NCBI GenBank assembly: GCA_964499365.1
Contig: CAZCKU010000003.1
Coordinates: 124,001 to 188,000, forward strand
DNA from: PALSA-1316 sp964499365
Lineage (GTDB): Bacteria; Nitrospirota; Thermodesulfovibrionia; Thermodesulfovibrionales; UBA6898
Direction of reading: 5' to 3'
Length of the DNA stretch: 64,000 bases
Part shown: in pieces, positions 34,750 through 42,906 of the stretch
Layout: the number at the start of each line of letters is the position of its first letter
Position numbering within the stretch: position 1 is the stretch's first letter
Notes under the pieces: model-generated
Seen by the model: the letters and a program-made list of their open reading frames with translations, nothing else
Told to the model about the DNA's origin: nothing
The model's database searches: none
Made by a program: the position numbers and the translations under genes

Positions 34750-35702
34750 GCCACCACATCGTCGAATTCCGGGATGTGTATTTCCAGTATCCTGACGGCA
34801 CCGAACCGCTCAGCGGTCTCTCCTTCAGGATCACACACGGAGAATCCGTCGGTATCGTCGGCGCCAACGGAGCCGGGAAGTCCACTCTCCTGCTGCATAT
34901 GAACGGCTGCCTCCTGCCTTCAAAGGGGACCATACAAATCGGGGACGACCAGATGACCAAAGAGTCGCGCCGGGAGATACGCAAGAAGGTGGGCTTGATA
35001 TTTCAGAATCCCGACGACCAGCTCTTTATGCCGACGGTCTTTGACGATGTGGCCTTCGGCCCGCTGAACCTGGGGCTTTCCCCCGCACAGGTGAAGGAAC
35101 GGGTGGAGGCCTCGCTCGGGCGGGTCGGCTGCCTGGACCTTATGAACAAGCCGCCGCACCATCTGTCAGGCGGCCAGAAGAGCGCAGTGGCGATCGCCTC
35201 GGTCATCGCCATGCAGCCGGATATCCTGGTCATGGACGAGCCTGCCTCCAGCCTTGACCCGCGGGCCCGGCGGGCCCTGATCGGCCTGCTGAATGATTTT
35301 GAGCATACCAAGATTATCGCCTCGCACGACCTTGACCTGATCCTCGATGTCTGCGAACGGTGCATTGTTATCAAGAACGGGAAGGTCATGGCTGACGGGC
35401 CTGCGCAGCAGATCCTGTCAGACAGGCCGTTGCTCGAAGAAAACCACCTGGAACTGCCACTGTCCCTTCAGGGACGCACAAAAACAAAACGAGGAGGAAC
35501 CATGAACGAAATGGACAAACTGCATCACCTGATCGGCCACTGGCTTGAGCATAACCGCGAGCACGCCGCGACCTATAGCGGGTGGGGAGAAAAGGCTGCC
35601 GAGGCCGGCAAGCCTGAACTCGCGGCCATCCTCAGGGAAATAGCCCAAAAGACGGCTGATATGGACGCGCTCTTCCAGAAGGCCGCCGGGGCCTGCAGGT
35701 AA
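34746..35702 (+). CDS. cbiO: ECF transporter ATPase, CbiO family, with fused C-terminal small domain
   Basis: 318 residues. Walker A GANGAGKSTLLLHM, Q-loop LIFQNPDDQLFMPTVFDDVA, signature LSGGQKSAVAIASVI, Walker B ILVMDEPASSLD and H-switch ASHD. The signature has KSAVAIA in place of the common KRRVAIA. After residue 252 a separate helical domain begins (MNEMDKLHHLIGHWLEHNRE), ending AALFQKAAGACR-like. A perfect ribosome site (GAGGAGG, 35491-35497) precedes its internal ATG at 35502 in the same frame, so the domain may also be made as a free 66-residue protein. Confidence 0.88.
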   Translation: MSHHIVEFRDVYFQYPDGTEPLSGLSFRITHGESVGIVGANGAGKSTLLLHMNGCLLPSKGTIQIGDDQMTKESRREIRKKVGLIFQNPDDQLFMPTVFDDVAFGPLNLGLSPAQVKERVEASLGRVGCLDLMNKPPHHLSGGQKSAVAIASVIAMQPDILVMDEPASSLDPRARRALIGLLNDFEHTKIIASHDLDLILDVCERCIVIKNGKVMADGPAQQILSDRPLLEENHLELPLSLQGRTKTKRGGTMNEMDKLHHLIGHWLEHNREHAATYSGWGEKAAEAGKPELAAILREIAQKTADMDALFQKAAGACR

Positions 35703-35712
35703 GCCCGGGGTT

Positions 35713-36318
35713 ATGAGGGTCGTCAACAGGAAAACGCTTTGGGAAGGGCATTACCTGCGGAGTGTCCTTGTCGAATACATTGATGAGCGGGATCATGATC
35801 CGTCTCCTGACCCATCGCCCGACAGACCACAGAAGATCCGGAACTGGGAAACGATAGAGAGGATCGGCTGCAGCGGGGTCGTCGTTATCGTCCCGTTCAC
35901 GGAAGATGGAGCGGTTGTCCTGATCAGACAGTACCGGCCCCCGGTTGACGGCTACGTCATAGAACTTCCTGCCGGGCTGATTGACATCGGGGAGGAACCC
36001 GAGGCCTCGGCCCGCCGGGAACTGATCGAGGAGACCGGCTATGCAGCCCGGGATATGGATTTCCTGATTTCCGGGCCCGCGTCTTCGGGGTCATCATCCG
36101 AGATACTCGACGTTTTTGTCGCCTCGGGCTTATCCTTTGTCGGCATCGGCACACGGGACGAGGCAGAAAACATGGAGACGATCAACGTGCCGATGGGACT
36201 GCTTGATGCTGAGATCTCCCGCCTGGAACAGGAGGGGAATTACATCGACCTGAAGGTCCACGGCATGATCAGACTGGCTAAGAATTTCCTGGAGAAAAAG
36301 TCAGCTCGAAATCTCTAG
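35713..36318 (+). CDS. NUDIX hydrolase, ADP-ribose pyrophosphatase-like
   Basis: 201 residues. The Nudix box is complete: GLIDIGEEPEASARRELIEE followed by TGY. The N-terminal part (GCSGVVVIVPFTEDGAVVLI) and IELPAG preceding the box fit the ADP-ribose pyrophosphatase subgroup. It probably clears ADP-ribose or other nucleoside diphosphate sugars. An acidic Pro/Asp-rich insert (HDPSPDPSPDRP) lies near residue 30. Its end overlaps the end of the convergent mgtC-like gene by 18 bases. Confidence 0.9.
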   Translation: MRVVNRKTLWEGHYLRSVLVEYIDERDHDPSPDPSPDRPQKIRNWETIERIGCSGVVVIVPFTEDGAVVLIRQYRPPVDGYVIELPAGLIDIGEEPEASARRELIEETGYAARDMDFLISGPASSGSSSEILDVFVASGLSFVGIGTRDEAENMETINVPMGLLDAEISRLEQEGNYIDLKVHGMIRLAKNFLEKKSARNL

Positions 36319-36972
36319 TTTTTTTGCGCCGGGAAGCCCGGTCACATCGTTGATAATATCCCTCATCCTGACCCCGCTTTTGGCAGTGACCGTAAAGATA
36401 TAGGTCTTTTCCTGTTCAGGCACCTTGACCTTGTAATCCATCTTGACGATCTCAAAGCCCCTCTCTTTAAAGAGGGTCGCGATCGCCCTCTCATCGCCCT
36501 TCTCATCCGTGACCAGGGTGACGTATTTGTAGATCATCGTCGGGATCCGGGACTCAAACAGCCGCAGGATCCACAGGGAAAAAAACGTTATCACAAAGCC
36601 CGCTATCCCGGCCAGGTACTGCCCTGCGCCAATGGCCAGTCCGATTGCAGAGACGATCCAGATACAGGCGGCGGTCGTGAGGCCCTGGATGGAGACCCCG
36701 GTCTTGAGTATCACCCCGGCCCCGAGGAAGCCAACCCCGGTCATGGCTCCGGCAGCAAGCCTCGTCGGATCGATCCTTGTAAAATTCGGGTTCGTGAGGT
36801 CCTTGCTGTAATAGCTCTCCGAAATCATCATGATCAACACGCACGCGACACAGACCAGGAGCTGCGTCCTGAACCCGGCGGGCCTGCCGTGGGTCTGGCG
36901 CTCGAACCCGATGATGCCCCCAAGCAGTGTGCCCAGGAGCAGTTTGAAAATAATTTCATAGGGTGGGATCAT
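36301..36972 (-). CDS. MgtC/SapB family membrane protein
   Basis: 223 residues. N-terminal MgtC domain with four to five membrane helices (LLLGTLLGGIIGFERQTHGR, GAMTGVGFLGAGVILKTG, AIGLAIGAGQYLAGIAGFVI) and a C-terminal ACT-like soluble domain (about 145-223). Members help survival at low magnesium or in hosts, some by affecting the F-type ATP synthase; the role here is unknown. A TATAAT lies only 5 bases before the ATG, so the message is probably leaderless. Confidence 0.92.
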   Translation of the reverse strand: MIPPYEIIFKLLLGTLLGGIIGFERQTHGRPAGFRTQLLVCVACVLIMMISESYYSKDLTNPNFTRIDPTRLAAGAMTGVGFLGAGVILKTGVSIQGLTTAACIWIVSAIGLAIGAGQYLAGIAGFVITFFSLWILRLFESRIPTMIYKYVTLVTDEKGDERAIATLFKERGFEIVKMDYKVKVPEQEKTYIFTVTAKSGVRMRDIINDVTGLPGAKKLEISS

Positions 36973-37033
36973 GTTGCATTATAACAGATGCAGGGAGGAT
37001 TGACATAGACATGGGGCGTTGCTCCATCCCCCG

Positions 37034-37702
37034 TCAATTTGGCAGAAGTTCGCAGAAATGGAATCTGTTGTCCCGGACAACAACCTCGCCTTTTTCGTAG
37101 CTTACCGGTCTGCTGAACAGAGGCCCGTCAAAGACAAAGGAATGAAATTCTCCGTTTTCGCCGCAGGGGTCAACGTGCGGAGGAAGGTCTGACAGGAACT
37201 GCTCATCATAGATCCTGCCAGAAAATTCTCCGGCAAGCACCCCCGCATCAACACACGTGATGACCGCCCTGAACCCCTGCGCGATAAACGAACGGGCAAG
37301 TTTCCCGGTATCCAGCCTCCAGAGGGGAAAGAGCCCGGCCATGCCGACTTCGGCAAGCTTTTTCTCCCGGTAAACCTTCAGGTCTTCGAGAAAGAGGTCG
37401 CCGAATGCGACACCGGTCACGTTCTCCGCCTTATGCCTGACAAGGGCGTCCCTCATGGCTGTTTCGTAGCTTTCGTTCGATGACTCCATCGGTATGTATA
37501 CCTTCTCAAGCGGAAGCCCGATAGCCGCAGCCTGCTGCTCAACGAGCGCGATCCTGACGCCGTGCATGCTGACCCTCTCGTAGCCCGCGGTCACGGTTGT
37601 CAGGAGGCTCACCACATCATGCCGTCCGGCCCGCCTGATCTCGTAAAGCGCCCGCGCACTGTCCTTCCCGCTCGACCACGCAAAAAGCACTTTCTCCCTC
37701 AC
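37034..37702 (-). CDS. PP-loop ATPase, diphthine-ammonia-ligase-like (MJ0570/DUF71 family)
   Basis: 222 residues from a GTG at 37702, chosen because a perfect AAAGGAG lies 5 bases upstream; an ATG at 37741 is possible. The PP-loop VLFAWSSGKDSARALYEIRR binds ATP. The family motifs VTGVAFGDLFLEDLKVYREK and FDGPLFSRPV follow. Archaeal and eukaryotic relatives amidate diphthine on EF2; bacteria lack diphthamide, so the bacterial substrate is unknown. Confidence 0.88.
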   Translation of the reverse strand: MREKVLFAWSSGKDSARALYEIRRAGRHDVVSLLTTVTAGYERVSMHGVRIALVEQQAAAIGLPLEKVYIPMESSNESYETAMRDALVRHKAENVTGVAFGDLFLEDLKVYREKKLAEVGMAGLFPLWRLDTGKLARSFIAQGFRAVITCVDAGVLAGEFSGRIYDEQFLSDLPPHVDPCGENGEFHSFVFDGPLFSRPVSYEKGEVVVRDNRFHFCELLPN

Positions 37703-37885
37703 GCTCTCTCCTTTGCCACCGTCAATGTTCCCGGCGTCCATCTTTCTACTGTAACAGATTCAGGAGCGTCACAACCCAACGGCAAAGTACATTCTGCGCA
37801 ATCAAACAATCAGCAGATTGGTGCCGTTTCGGGAGAAAGTTCCTGCCTGAAAGGAGGGGAAGACACAGGCGTTAAACCGCAAAGG

Positions 37886-39130
37886 CTAGGAGACGATAAC
37901 CCTCAGAATCCTGTTCTTGCCGATGCGGACAATATGCTCTCCCTCCGGAAGGACCGTATCAGGGCTTTCGACGACCTGATCGTTCAGTTTGACCCCCCGC
38001 TGTTTGATCAGCCGGATCGCCTCGCCTGAGCTCTTTGCCAGGCCGTTTTCCTTCATCACATGGGGAAGCCAGTTGTTTCTCTCCGCAGCTGAAATCTTTA
38101 TCGCGACTGTTGCAATTGCATCAAGATTTACCTTCCTGTTTTCCAGAAAATCCACATATTCTTTCCTGGCCCTCTCAGCGGCCTCCGGCCCGTGATACCT
38201 CGTCACCAGCTCCATCGCGAGTTCCTTCTTTATGTCCCGCGGGTCTCTCGTGCCGTCCTTCAGACCTTCTTTCAGGACATTGAACTCGTCCACGGAGAGA
38301 TGACTGATGAGTTCGAAATAGCGTTCGATCATGCTGTCGGGGATGCTCATCACCTTCTTGAACATGCCGGTCAGTTCGCCGTTCACATATTCGAAGGCGG
38401 GCTCGTTGATACCGATATAGTTGCCGAGGCTCTTCGACATCTTGTTCACGCCATCAAGCCCTTCCAGCAGAGGCATCATGAGGACTACCTGCTCTTCCAT
38501 CGCCATCGCTTTCTGCATCGACCTGCCCATGAGGAGATTGAACTTCTGGTCCGTGCCCCCGAGCTCCACGTCGGCCCTGAGCGCAACTGAATCATAGCCC
38601 TGGAAGAGCGGGTAGTAGAATTCAAGAATGCTGATAGGCTGCTGGTTTTTGAACCTCTTTTTGAAGTCCTCCCGCTCGAGCATGCGGGCGACCGTCTCGA
38701 AGGCCCCGAGCTGGGCAACCTCGATCGCCGTCATCTTCCCGAGCCACTCGCTGTTAAAACGCACCTGGGTTTTGGCCGGATCAAGGATCTTGAATACCTG
38801 GGTCTTGTAGGTTTCGGCATTCTGGAGCACCGCCTCGCTGGTCAGTATCTTGCGGGTCTCGCTCTTGCCTGTCGGGTCGCCGATCATACCGGTAAAGTCG
38901 CCGATCAGGAATATCACCTCGTGGCCGAGTTTCTGGAACTGACGCATCTTTTCGAGCAGGACGGTATGACCGACGTGAATGTCCGGCGCTGTGGGGTCAA
39001 AGCCTGCCTTGATACGCAGAGGCCTGCCTTCCGCGACAGACTTCTCGAGCTTCTTCAGGAGCGCCTCTTCGCTGATGATCTCGACAGCGCCGCGCCTGAT
39101 GACCTCCATCTGTTTTCCGGGTGACAGCAT
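37886..39130 (-). CDS. tyrS: Tyrosyl-tRNA synthetase
   Basis: 414 residues. Class I signatures HVGH (DIHVGHTVLLEKMRQF) and KMSKS (NKMSKSLGNYIG), the substrate pocket FYYPLFQGYDSVALRADVEL with GGTDQKFNLLMG, and a C-terminal S4 RNA-binding domain (SGEAIRLIKQRGVKLNDQVV). The HVGH/KMSKS form marks the TyrZ-type branch. Promoter TTGACT (39162-39167), 18-base spacer, TATCAT (39138-39143) places the start of transcription within about 7 bases of the ATG. Confidence 0.96.
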   Translation of the reverse strand: MLSPGKQMEVIRRGAVEIISEEALLKKLEKSVAEGRPLRIKAGFDPTAPDIHVGHTVLLEKMRQFQKLGHEVIFLIGDFTGMIGDPTGKSETRKILTSEAVLQNAETYKTQVFKILDPAKTQVRFNSEWLGKMTAIEVAQLGAFETVARMLEREDFKKRFKNQQPISILEFYYPLFQGYDSVALRADVELGGTDQKFNLLMGRSMQKAMAMEEQVVLMMPLLEGLDGVNKMSKSLGNYIGINEPAFEYVNGELTGMFKKVMSIPDSMIERYFELISHLSVDEFNVLKEGLKDGTRDPRDIKKELAMELVTRYHGPEAAERARKEYVDFLENRKVNLDAIATVAIKISAAERNNWLPHVMKENGLAKSSGEAIRLIKQRGVKLNDQVVESPDTVLPEGEHIVRIGKNRILRVIVS

Positions 39131-39137
39131 AGGGTTT

Positions 39138-39167
39138 ATGATAACCCTGAAGCGAGCGGCCAGTCAA
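39138..39167 (-). promoter_or_regulatory. tyrS promoter with very short leader
   Basis: TTGACT, 18 bases, TATCAT, then 7 bases to the ATG. The sequence before the ATG also forms AGGGTT-TATGAT-AACCCT, an inverted repeat overlapping the -10 box. Confidence 0.5.
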
Positions 39168-39232
39168 TTTCGCGTGCCGCCCCCGGCAGGCGCACCTTGT
39201 TGTATTGATCAGGAGCTGGTATTATTACTCCC

Positions 39233-39649
39233 ATGAAGAGTTTTCGAAAAGAATTATGGTTCACTATCCCGACACGCCGGGCATTTGTCAACATCACGCC
39301 GGAGGTGAACACCTGCCTGAAAGAAAGCGGGGTGCAGGAGGGTCTCGTGCTGGTGAATGCGATGCATATCACCGCGTCGGTCTTTATCAATGACGACGAA
39401 CCAGGCCTCCATCACGATTATGAGGTCTGGCTCGAAAAACTGGCCCCTCATGAGCCTGTCTCGTCCTACCACCATAATCGCGGGGAAGATAATGCCGATG
39501 CGCACCTCAAGCGGCAGATCATGGGTCGCGAGGTGGTGGTCGCGATCACGGGAGGCAAGCTCGACCTTGGTCCCTGGGAGCAGATCTTCTATGGGGAGTT
39601 CGACGGCAGACGGAAGAAACGGGCTCTGGTCAAGATCATCGGCCAATGA
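39233..39649 (+). CDS. YjbQ family protein (UPF0047; secondary thiamine-phosphate synthase-like)
   Basis: 138 residues, full length. Conserved blocks: FVNITPEVNTCLKESGVQEG, NAMHITASVFINDDEPGLHH, YHHNRGEDNADAHLKRQIMG and GPWEQIFYGEFDGRRKKRAL. The His/Glu cluster is thought to bind metal; weak thiamine-phosphate synthase activity is reported for the family but the true function is open. A promoter (TTGTTG 39197-39202, 17 bases, TATTAT 39220-39225) ends 7 bases before the ATG. It overlaps pdxA by ATGA. Confidence 0.92.
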   Translation: MKSFRKELWFTIPTRRAFVNITPEVNTCLKESGVQEGLVLVNAMHITASVFINDDEPGLHHDYEVWLEKLAPHEPVSSYHHNRGEDNADAHLKRQIMGREVVVAITGGKLDLGPWEQIFYGEFDGRRKKRALVKIIGQ

Positions 39650-40620
39650 AAAAAATAGCCATCACCATGGGCGACCCTGCCGGGGTCGGACCTGAGATCA
39701 TCGCAAGGACGCTCTCCCAGAATACTATCTACGACCTATGCGAGCCGATCGTCATCGGTGACAGCCGCGTACTGCAGGAGGCGCTTGAACTTATCGGTTC
39801 CCGCCTGAAGCTGAACCCGATCACGTCACCCGGTGAGGCAAAGGCCTCTCCTGAATATCTCGACCTGATCGATCTCTCCGATGACACGGCATTCGTAAAG
39901 AACAGGGCAACGGCAGAGGCCGGGAAGGCATCTGCCGGATACATACAGAAGGCGGTCGATCTTGTCATGGCACACGAGGCCGGCGCGGTCGTCACCGCTC
40001 CCATCACCAAGGAATCCCTGCTGCGTGCCGGCCTGCACTGGCCGGGCCATACCGAGATGATCGCCGAGATGACCCGGACAAAGGACTACGCCATGATGCT
40101 TGCGGGCGGGCCTCTGCGGGTGATACTCGTCACCATTCATACTTCCATACAGAGCGTCCCTGCCCTGATAACGAAAGAAAATGTCCTGAAGACCATACGG
40201 CTTGCAAAGAAGGCATGCGACATGATGGGCATCGATACACCGCGAATCGCTGTGGCAGGATTGAACCCCCATGCAGGCGAGGCGGGCATGTTCGGCGGCG
40301 AGGAAGACAGCGCGATCATCCCGGCGATGGAAGTGGCCAGGGCGTCGGGCATCGCATGCACGGGTCCCCATCCGCCTGACACCCTTTTTCACAAGGCCTA
40401 TAACGGAGGCGTGGATATCGTGGTCTGCATGTACCACGACCAGGGTCTGATCCCCCTGAAGATGATCGCCTTTGACAAAGGGGTGAATGCAACCATCGGG
40501 CTTCCGATCATCAGGACATCTCCCGACCACGGCACTGCATACGATATCGCATGGAAGGGCATTGCAGACCCGTCGAGCATGATCGAGGCTGTCGCCTTTG
40601 CCTGCAGGCTGAGGATCTGA
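39646..40620 (+). CDS. pdxA: 4-hydroxythreonine-4-phosphate dehydrogenase
   Basis: 324 residues. Works in pyridoxal 5'-phosphate synthesis by the DXP-dependent route, a metal-dependent NAD oxidation and decarboxylation. Motifs: ITMGDPAGVGPEIIARTL, VVTAPITKESLLRAG, metal ligands in PGHTEMIAEMT, GLNPHAGEAGMFGGEE, VCMYHDQGLIPLKMI, and IRTSPDHGTAYDIAWKGIA. Full length. It overlaps yjbQ by 4 bases and touches ksgA with no gap, the common pdxA-ksgA order. Confidence 0.97.
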   Translation: MKKIAITMGDPAGVGPEIIARTLSQNTIYDLCEPIVIGDSRVLQEALELIGSRLKLNPITSPGEAKASPEYLDLIDLSDDTAFVKNRATAEAGKASAGYIQKAVDLVMAHEAGAVVTAPITKESLLRAGLHWPGHTEMIAEMTRTKDYAMMLAGGPLRVILVTIHTSIQSVPALITKENVLKTIRLAKKACDMMGIDTPRIAVAGLNPHAGEAGMFGGEEDSAIIPAMEVARASGIACTGPHPPDTLFHKAYNGGVDIVVCMYHDQGLIPLKMIAFDKGVNATIGLPIIRTSPDHGTAYDIAWKGIADPSSMIEAVAFACRLRI

Positions 40621-41391
40621 ATGGCGAAGAAGAGCCTCGGACAGAATTTCCTTTATGACCGCGCAATACTCAGTGAAATCATTGATGCCTCGGGAGTAGG
40701 ACACGAGGACACCGTCGTCGAGATCGGACCCGGCCACGGCACCATGACAAAGCTGCTGGCAGAAAAGGCGCGGAAGCTGATCGCCATCGAACTCGACCAT
40801 GAGCTGTGCGTAAGGCTTATTGCAGAGCTGAGGGGGTTCAACAACATAGACCTCATCGAGGGCGATGCGATGAAGTTCACCTATGAGGAGATCGGCAGGT
40901 TCAGGGTCGTTGCCAACATCCCCTACTACATCACGACCCCGGTCATCTTCAGGCTGCTTGAGGCAAAAGAAAACCTTCAATCCATGACCCTGACGATCCA
41001 GAAAGAGGTTGCCGAGAGGATCGTCGCCCCGCCCGGCGGCAAGGATTACGGAGTGCTCTCGATCGCGATCCAGTGCTTTGCGATACCGCTGTTGAAATTC
41101 ATCGTCCCGAAAGAGGCCTTTCATCCGGTGCCGAAGGTCGACTCGGCAGTGGTGCATATCTCCCTGAGAAAAGAACCGCTTGTTTCGGCAAAAGATGAGG
41201 AGCTCTTCTTCAGGGTGGTCAGGACCGCGTTTTCACAGAGGAGAAAGACGCTTTCAAACTCCCTGAAACCCTTCGGCCCTGCAGTCAGGGACGTGCTGGC
41301 ACGGGCAGAAATCGACCCGCAGAGAAGACCGGAGACATTAAGCATAGAAGAGTTTAAAAAAATTGCGGGGCTGCTTTCGGAGAGTCAATAG
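40621..41391 (+). CDS. ksgA: 16S rRNA dimethyladenosine transferase
   Basis: 256 residues. Dimethylates two adjacent adenosines in the 3' terminal hairpin of 16S rRNA. Motifs: KKSLGQNFLYDRAILSEIID, VVEIGPGHGTMTKLLAEKA (SAM site), NIPYYITTPVIFRLLE (catalytic NIPY) and the C-terminal VKVDSAVVHI-like helix region with FSQRRKTLSNSLK. It starts directly after the pdxA stop. Confidence 0.97.
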   Translation: MAKKSLGQNFLYDRAILSEIIDASGVGHEDTVVEIGPGHGTMTKLLAEKARKLIAIELDHELCVRLIAELRGFNNIDLIEGDAMKFTYEEIGRFRVVANIPYYITTPVIFRLLEAKENLQSMTLTIQKEVAERIVAPPGGKDYGVLSIAIQCFAIPLLKFIVPKEAFHPVPKVDSAVVHISLRKEPLVSAKDEELFFRVVRTAFSQRRKTLSNSLKPFGPAVRDVLARAEIDPQRRPETLSIEEFKKIAGLLSESQ

Positions 41392-41400
41392 ACTTAAGCC

Positions 41401-41528
41401 TCCCAACCCCTCCCTGCCTCCCCTTGTCAAGGGAGGAGCAAGATAGCCTCTACCAGGCCGACTCATATCGCGGCAATCGTACCAGGTCTTTCAACTCCCC
41501 TGATAAGGGGGGACACAGGGGGGTTGAT
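41401..41528. repeat. Inverted-repeat pair left of the DUF559 gene
   Basis: About 40-base arms: 41401-41441 begins CCCAACCCCTCCCTGCCTCC, and 41487-41528 read backwards begins CAACCCCCCTGTGTCCCCCC. Each arm itself contains a CCCCTTRTCAAGGGG-like hairpin. The right arm overlaps the 3' end of the DUF559 gene and codes its last residues. Confidence 0.75.
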
Positions 41529-41901
41529 GTTGCCTCTGAATCTGCCGCATAAGATCTTCGCTGACAGCCTCAATATTTTCCAGTACATCGTGGTTGGTAT
41601 ATCTGATAACATTCAGGCCTAAAGCATTCAGAACTTTCGTGCGTTCTGCATCGTATTCGATTGTTTCAGCATGACTGTCTCCATCAATTTCGATCACAAG
41701 GCAAAGCTCGGCACAATAGAAATCTACAATATAGCCTGCAATCGGCTTCTGCCGAAGAAACTTGTGTTGTGAGAACTGTCTCATACGAAGGACGCTATTC
41801 CAGATTCTGCTTTCTGCCCTGCTGGGATTCCTGCGGTTCTTGCGGGCAAGTTCAGTAAGCGCTTTGTTGTAGGGCAAATATTTGGGTGTTTGTTCTTTCA
41901 T
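41491..41901 (-). CDS. DUF559 (Vsr-like) endonuclease-domain protein between inverted repeats
   Basis: 136 residues from the ATG at 41901; its ribosome site (GGGAGGGG) is part of the flanking repeat. Core: LTELARKNRRNPSRAESRIW, FLRQKPIAGYIVDFYCAELC and LVIEIDGDSHAETIEYDAER, the DUF559 fold related to Vsr and PD-(D/E)xK nucleases with Asp/Glu residues in place. The final residues (QPPCVPPYQGS) are coded by the repeat. Such genes are scattered in many genomes with similar repeats; mobility is suspected, function unknown. Confidence 0.85.
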   Translation of the reverse strand: MKEQTPKYLPYNKALTELARKNRRNPSRAESRIWNSVLRMRQFSQHKFLRQKPIAGYIVDFYCAELCLVIEIDGDSHAETIEYDAERTKVLNALGLNVIRYTNHDVLENIEAVSEDLMRQIQRQHQPPCVPPYQGS

Positions 41902-41904
41902 CCC

Positions 41905-42003
41905 AACCCCTCCCAACCTCCCCTTATCAAGGGAGGAGAAAGCAACCTTGCCACCGCCGGGATTTATCCCCCTTGAAAAGGGGGGATACAGGGGGGTTGC
42001 CGT
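41905..42003. repeat. Inverted-repeat pair right of the DUF559 gene
   Basis: 41905-41945 (CCCAACCCCTCCCAACCTCC...) closely copies the left-hand arm at 41401, and 41968-42003 (...GGGGGGATACAGGGGGGTTG) copies the one at 41490. The DUF559 gene thus lies between two copies of the same composite repeat. Confidence 0.75.
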
Positions 42004-42148
42004 TGCCTCGCGGCTTCACAAGGCCCCCGCAACACAGACCTGTGATGGAAGCGATCTGAGGGGTAACCAGAACGCGGAGTTGGTTGTGTTATGCGGCATG
42101 CCTAACCACCTGTCCCTTTTTCCGCTAATCACGGGAAATACAGCGATG

Positions 42149-42868
42149 TCATAATTTGCTGTTGTATACTCCTTTCCTTAAAGAGATGAAGTCGGCCAGC
42201 ATGTCGCCGCCAACTCCGGCTTTCTTTCGATTCATCGAGCCATAGGCCCCTGTATGATAAAGAGGATATAGGATAACATTGTCTTTTGTCCTGAAGGCTT
42301 CGGGATTTGATTTGACCATAGCAACGATATCGGCAAACTTCTTATACCGATATCTGATATCGAGCTTTTCATTAAGCACGTCAAAGACCAACTGACCCAA
42401 TGCCGCAATTACCACAGGCTTAATAATCTCGATCTGCACCTTCAGATAATCAAAACATTTCGAGAAAGACGCTTTGTCGATTGATTTGTTGCCTGTCATT
42501 TTACCTGTGCGCGCGCACAGAAGCGCATTCGTCAGATAAATATCCCCTCCATGCAAATTGAAACCGGCATATTCTAAGTTCCGCATGAGATTCTCCCATG
42601 TAGGATTCCCTTTTTCTCTGTACGCTTTATACTCGTCAGGAAATTTACCGAACCTACTAACATACTCTTCATTTCCCCAGTCTTGGCCAACTATCATAAG
42701 TTTAGCGTTAAAGTACGGGAAGGCATCACTCCAATATCCTATGCCCTTGGCCGCGTTTTCAGGCCTCCCTGCGATTATGTTGCTCATATGCTTGCACTCA
42801 TTCGGACAGGTTTTGATCTTCTCTATTAGTTTGTTTATACATGCTTCTTTCCCACAATCACCGCGCAT
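42149..42868 (-). CDS. Uracil-DNA glycosylase superfamily protein, last gene of the type I R-M/RT operon
   Basis: 239 residues. UDG-fold landmarks: NAKLMIVGQDWGNEEY (motif A region), DIYLTNALLC, IKPVVIAALGQLVFDVL and LYPLYHTGAYGS (motif B region, here with His). The N-terminus has four Cys (C5, C10, C22, C26; CPNEC) which could hold an iron-sulfur or zinc site as in family 4/5 UDGs. It starts 38 bases after the reverse transcriptase in the same direction, so it probably shares its transcript. Activity on uracil is likely but not proven by these motifs. Confidence 0.72.
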   Translation of the reverse strand: MRGDCGKEACINKLIEKIKTCPNECKHMSNIIAGRPENAAKGIGYWSDAFPYFNAKLMIVGQDWGNEEYVSRFGKFPDEYKAYREKGNPTWENLMRNLEYAGFNLHGGDIYLTNALLCARTGKMTGNKSIDKASFSKCFDYLKVQIEIIKPVVIAALGQLVFDVLNEKLDIRYRYKKFADIVAMVKSNPEAFRTKDNVILYPLYHTGAYGSMNRKKAGVGGDMLADFISLRKGVYNSKL

Positions 42869-42906
42869 GGAAGTTGTTTTGACCCCCTTATCTTGCTGTT
42901 TAATGA

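Noticed and set aside
39826..41157. 443-residue open frame antisense to pdxA and ksgA
   Set aside because: Shadow of two certain genes; His- and Cys-rich composition is typical of antisense frames.
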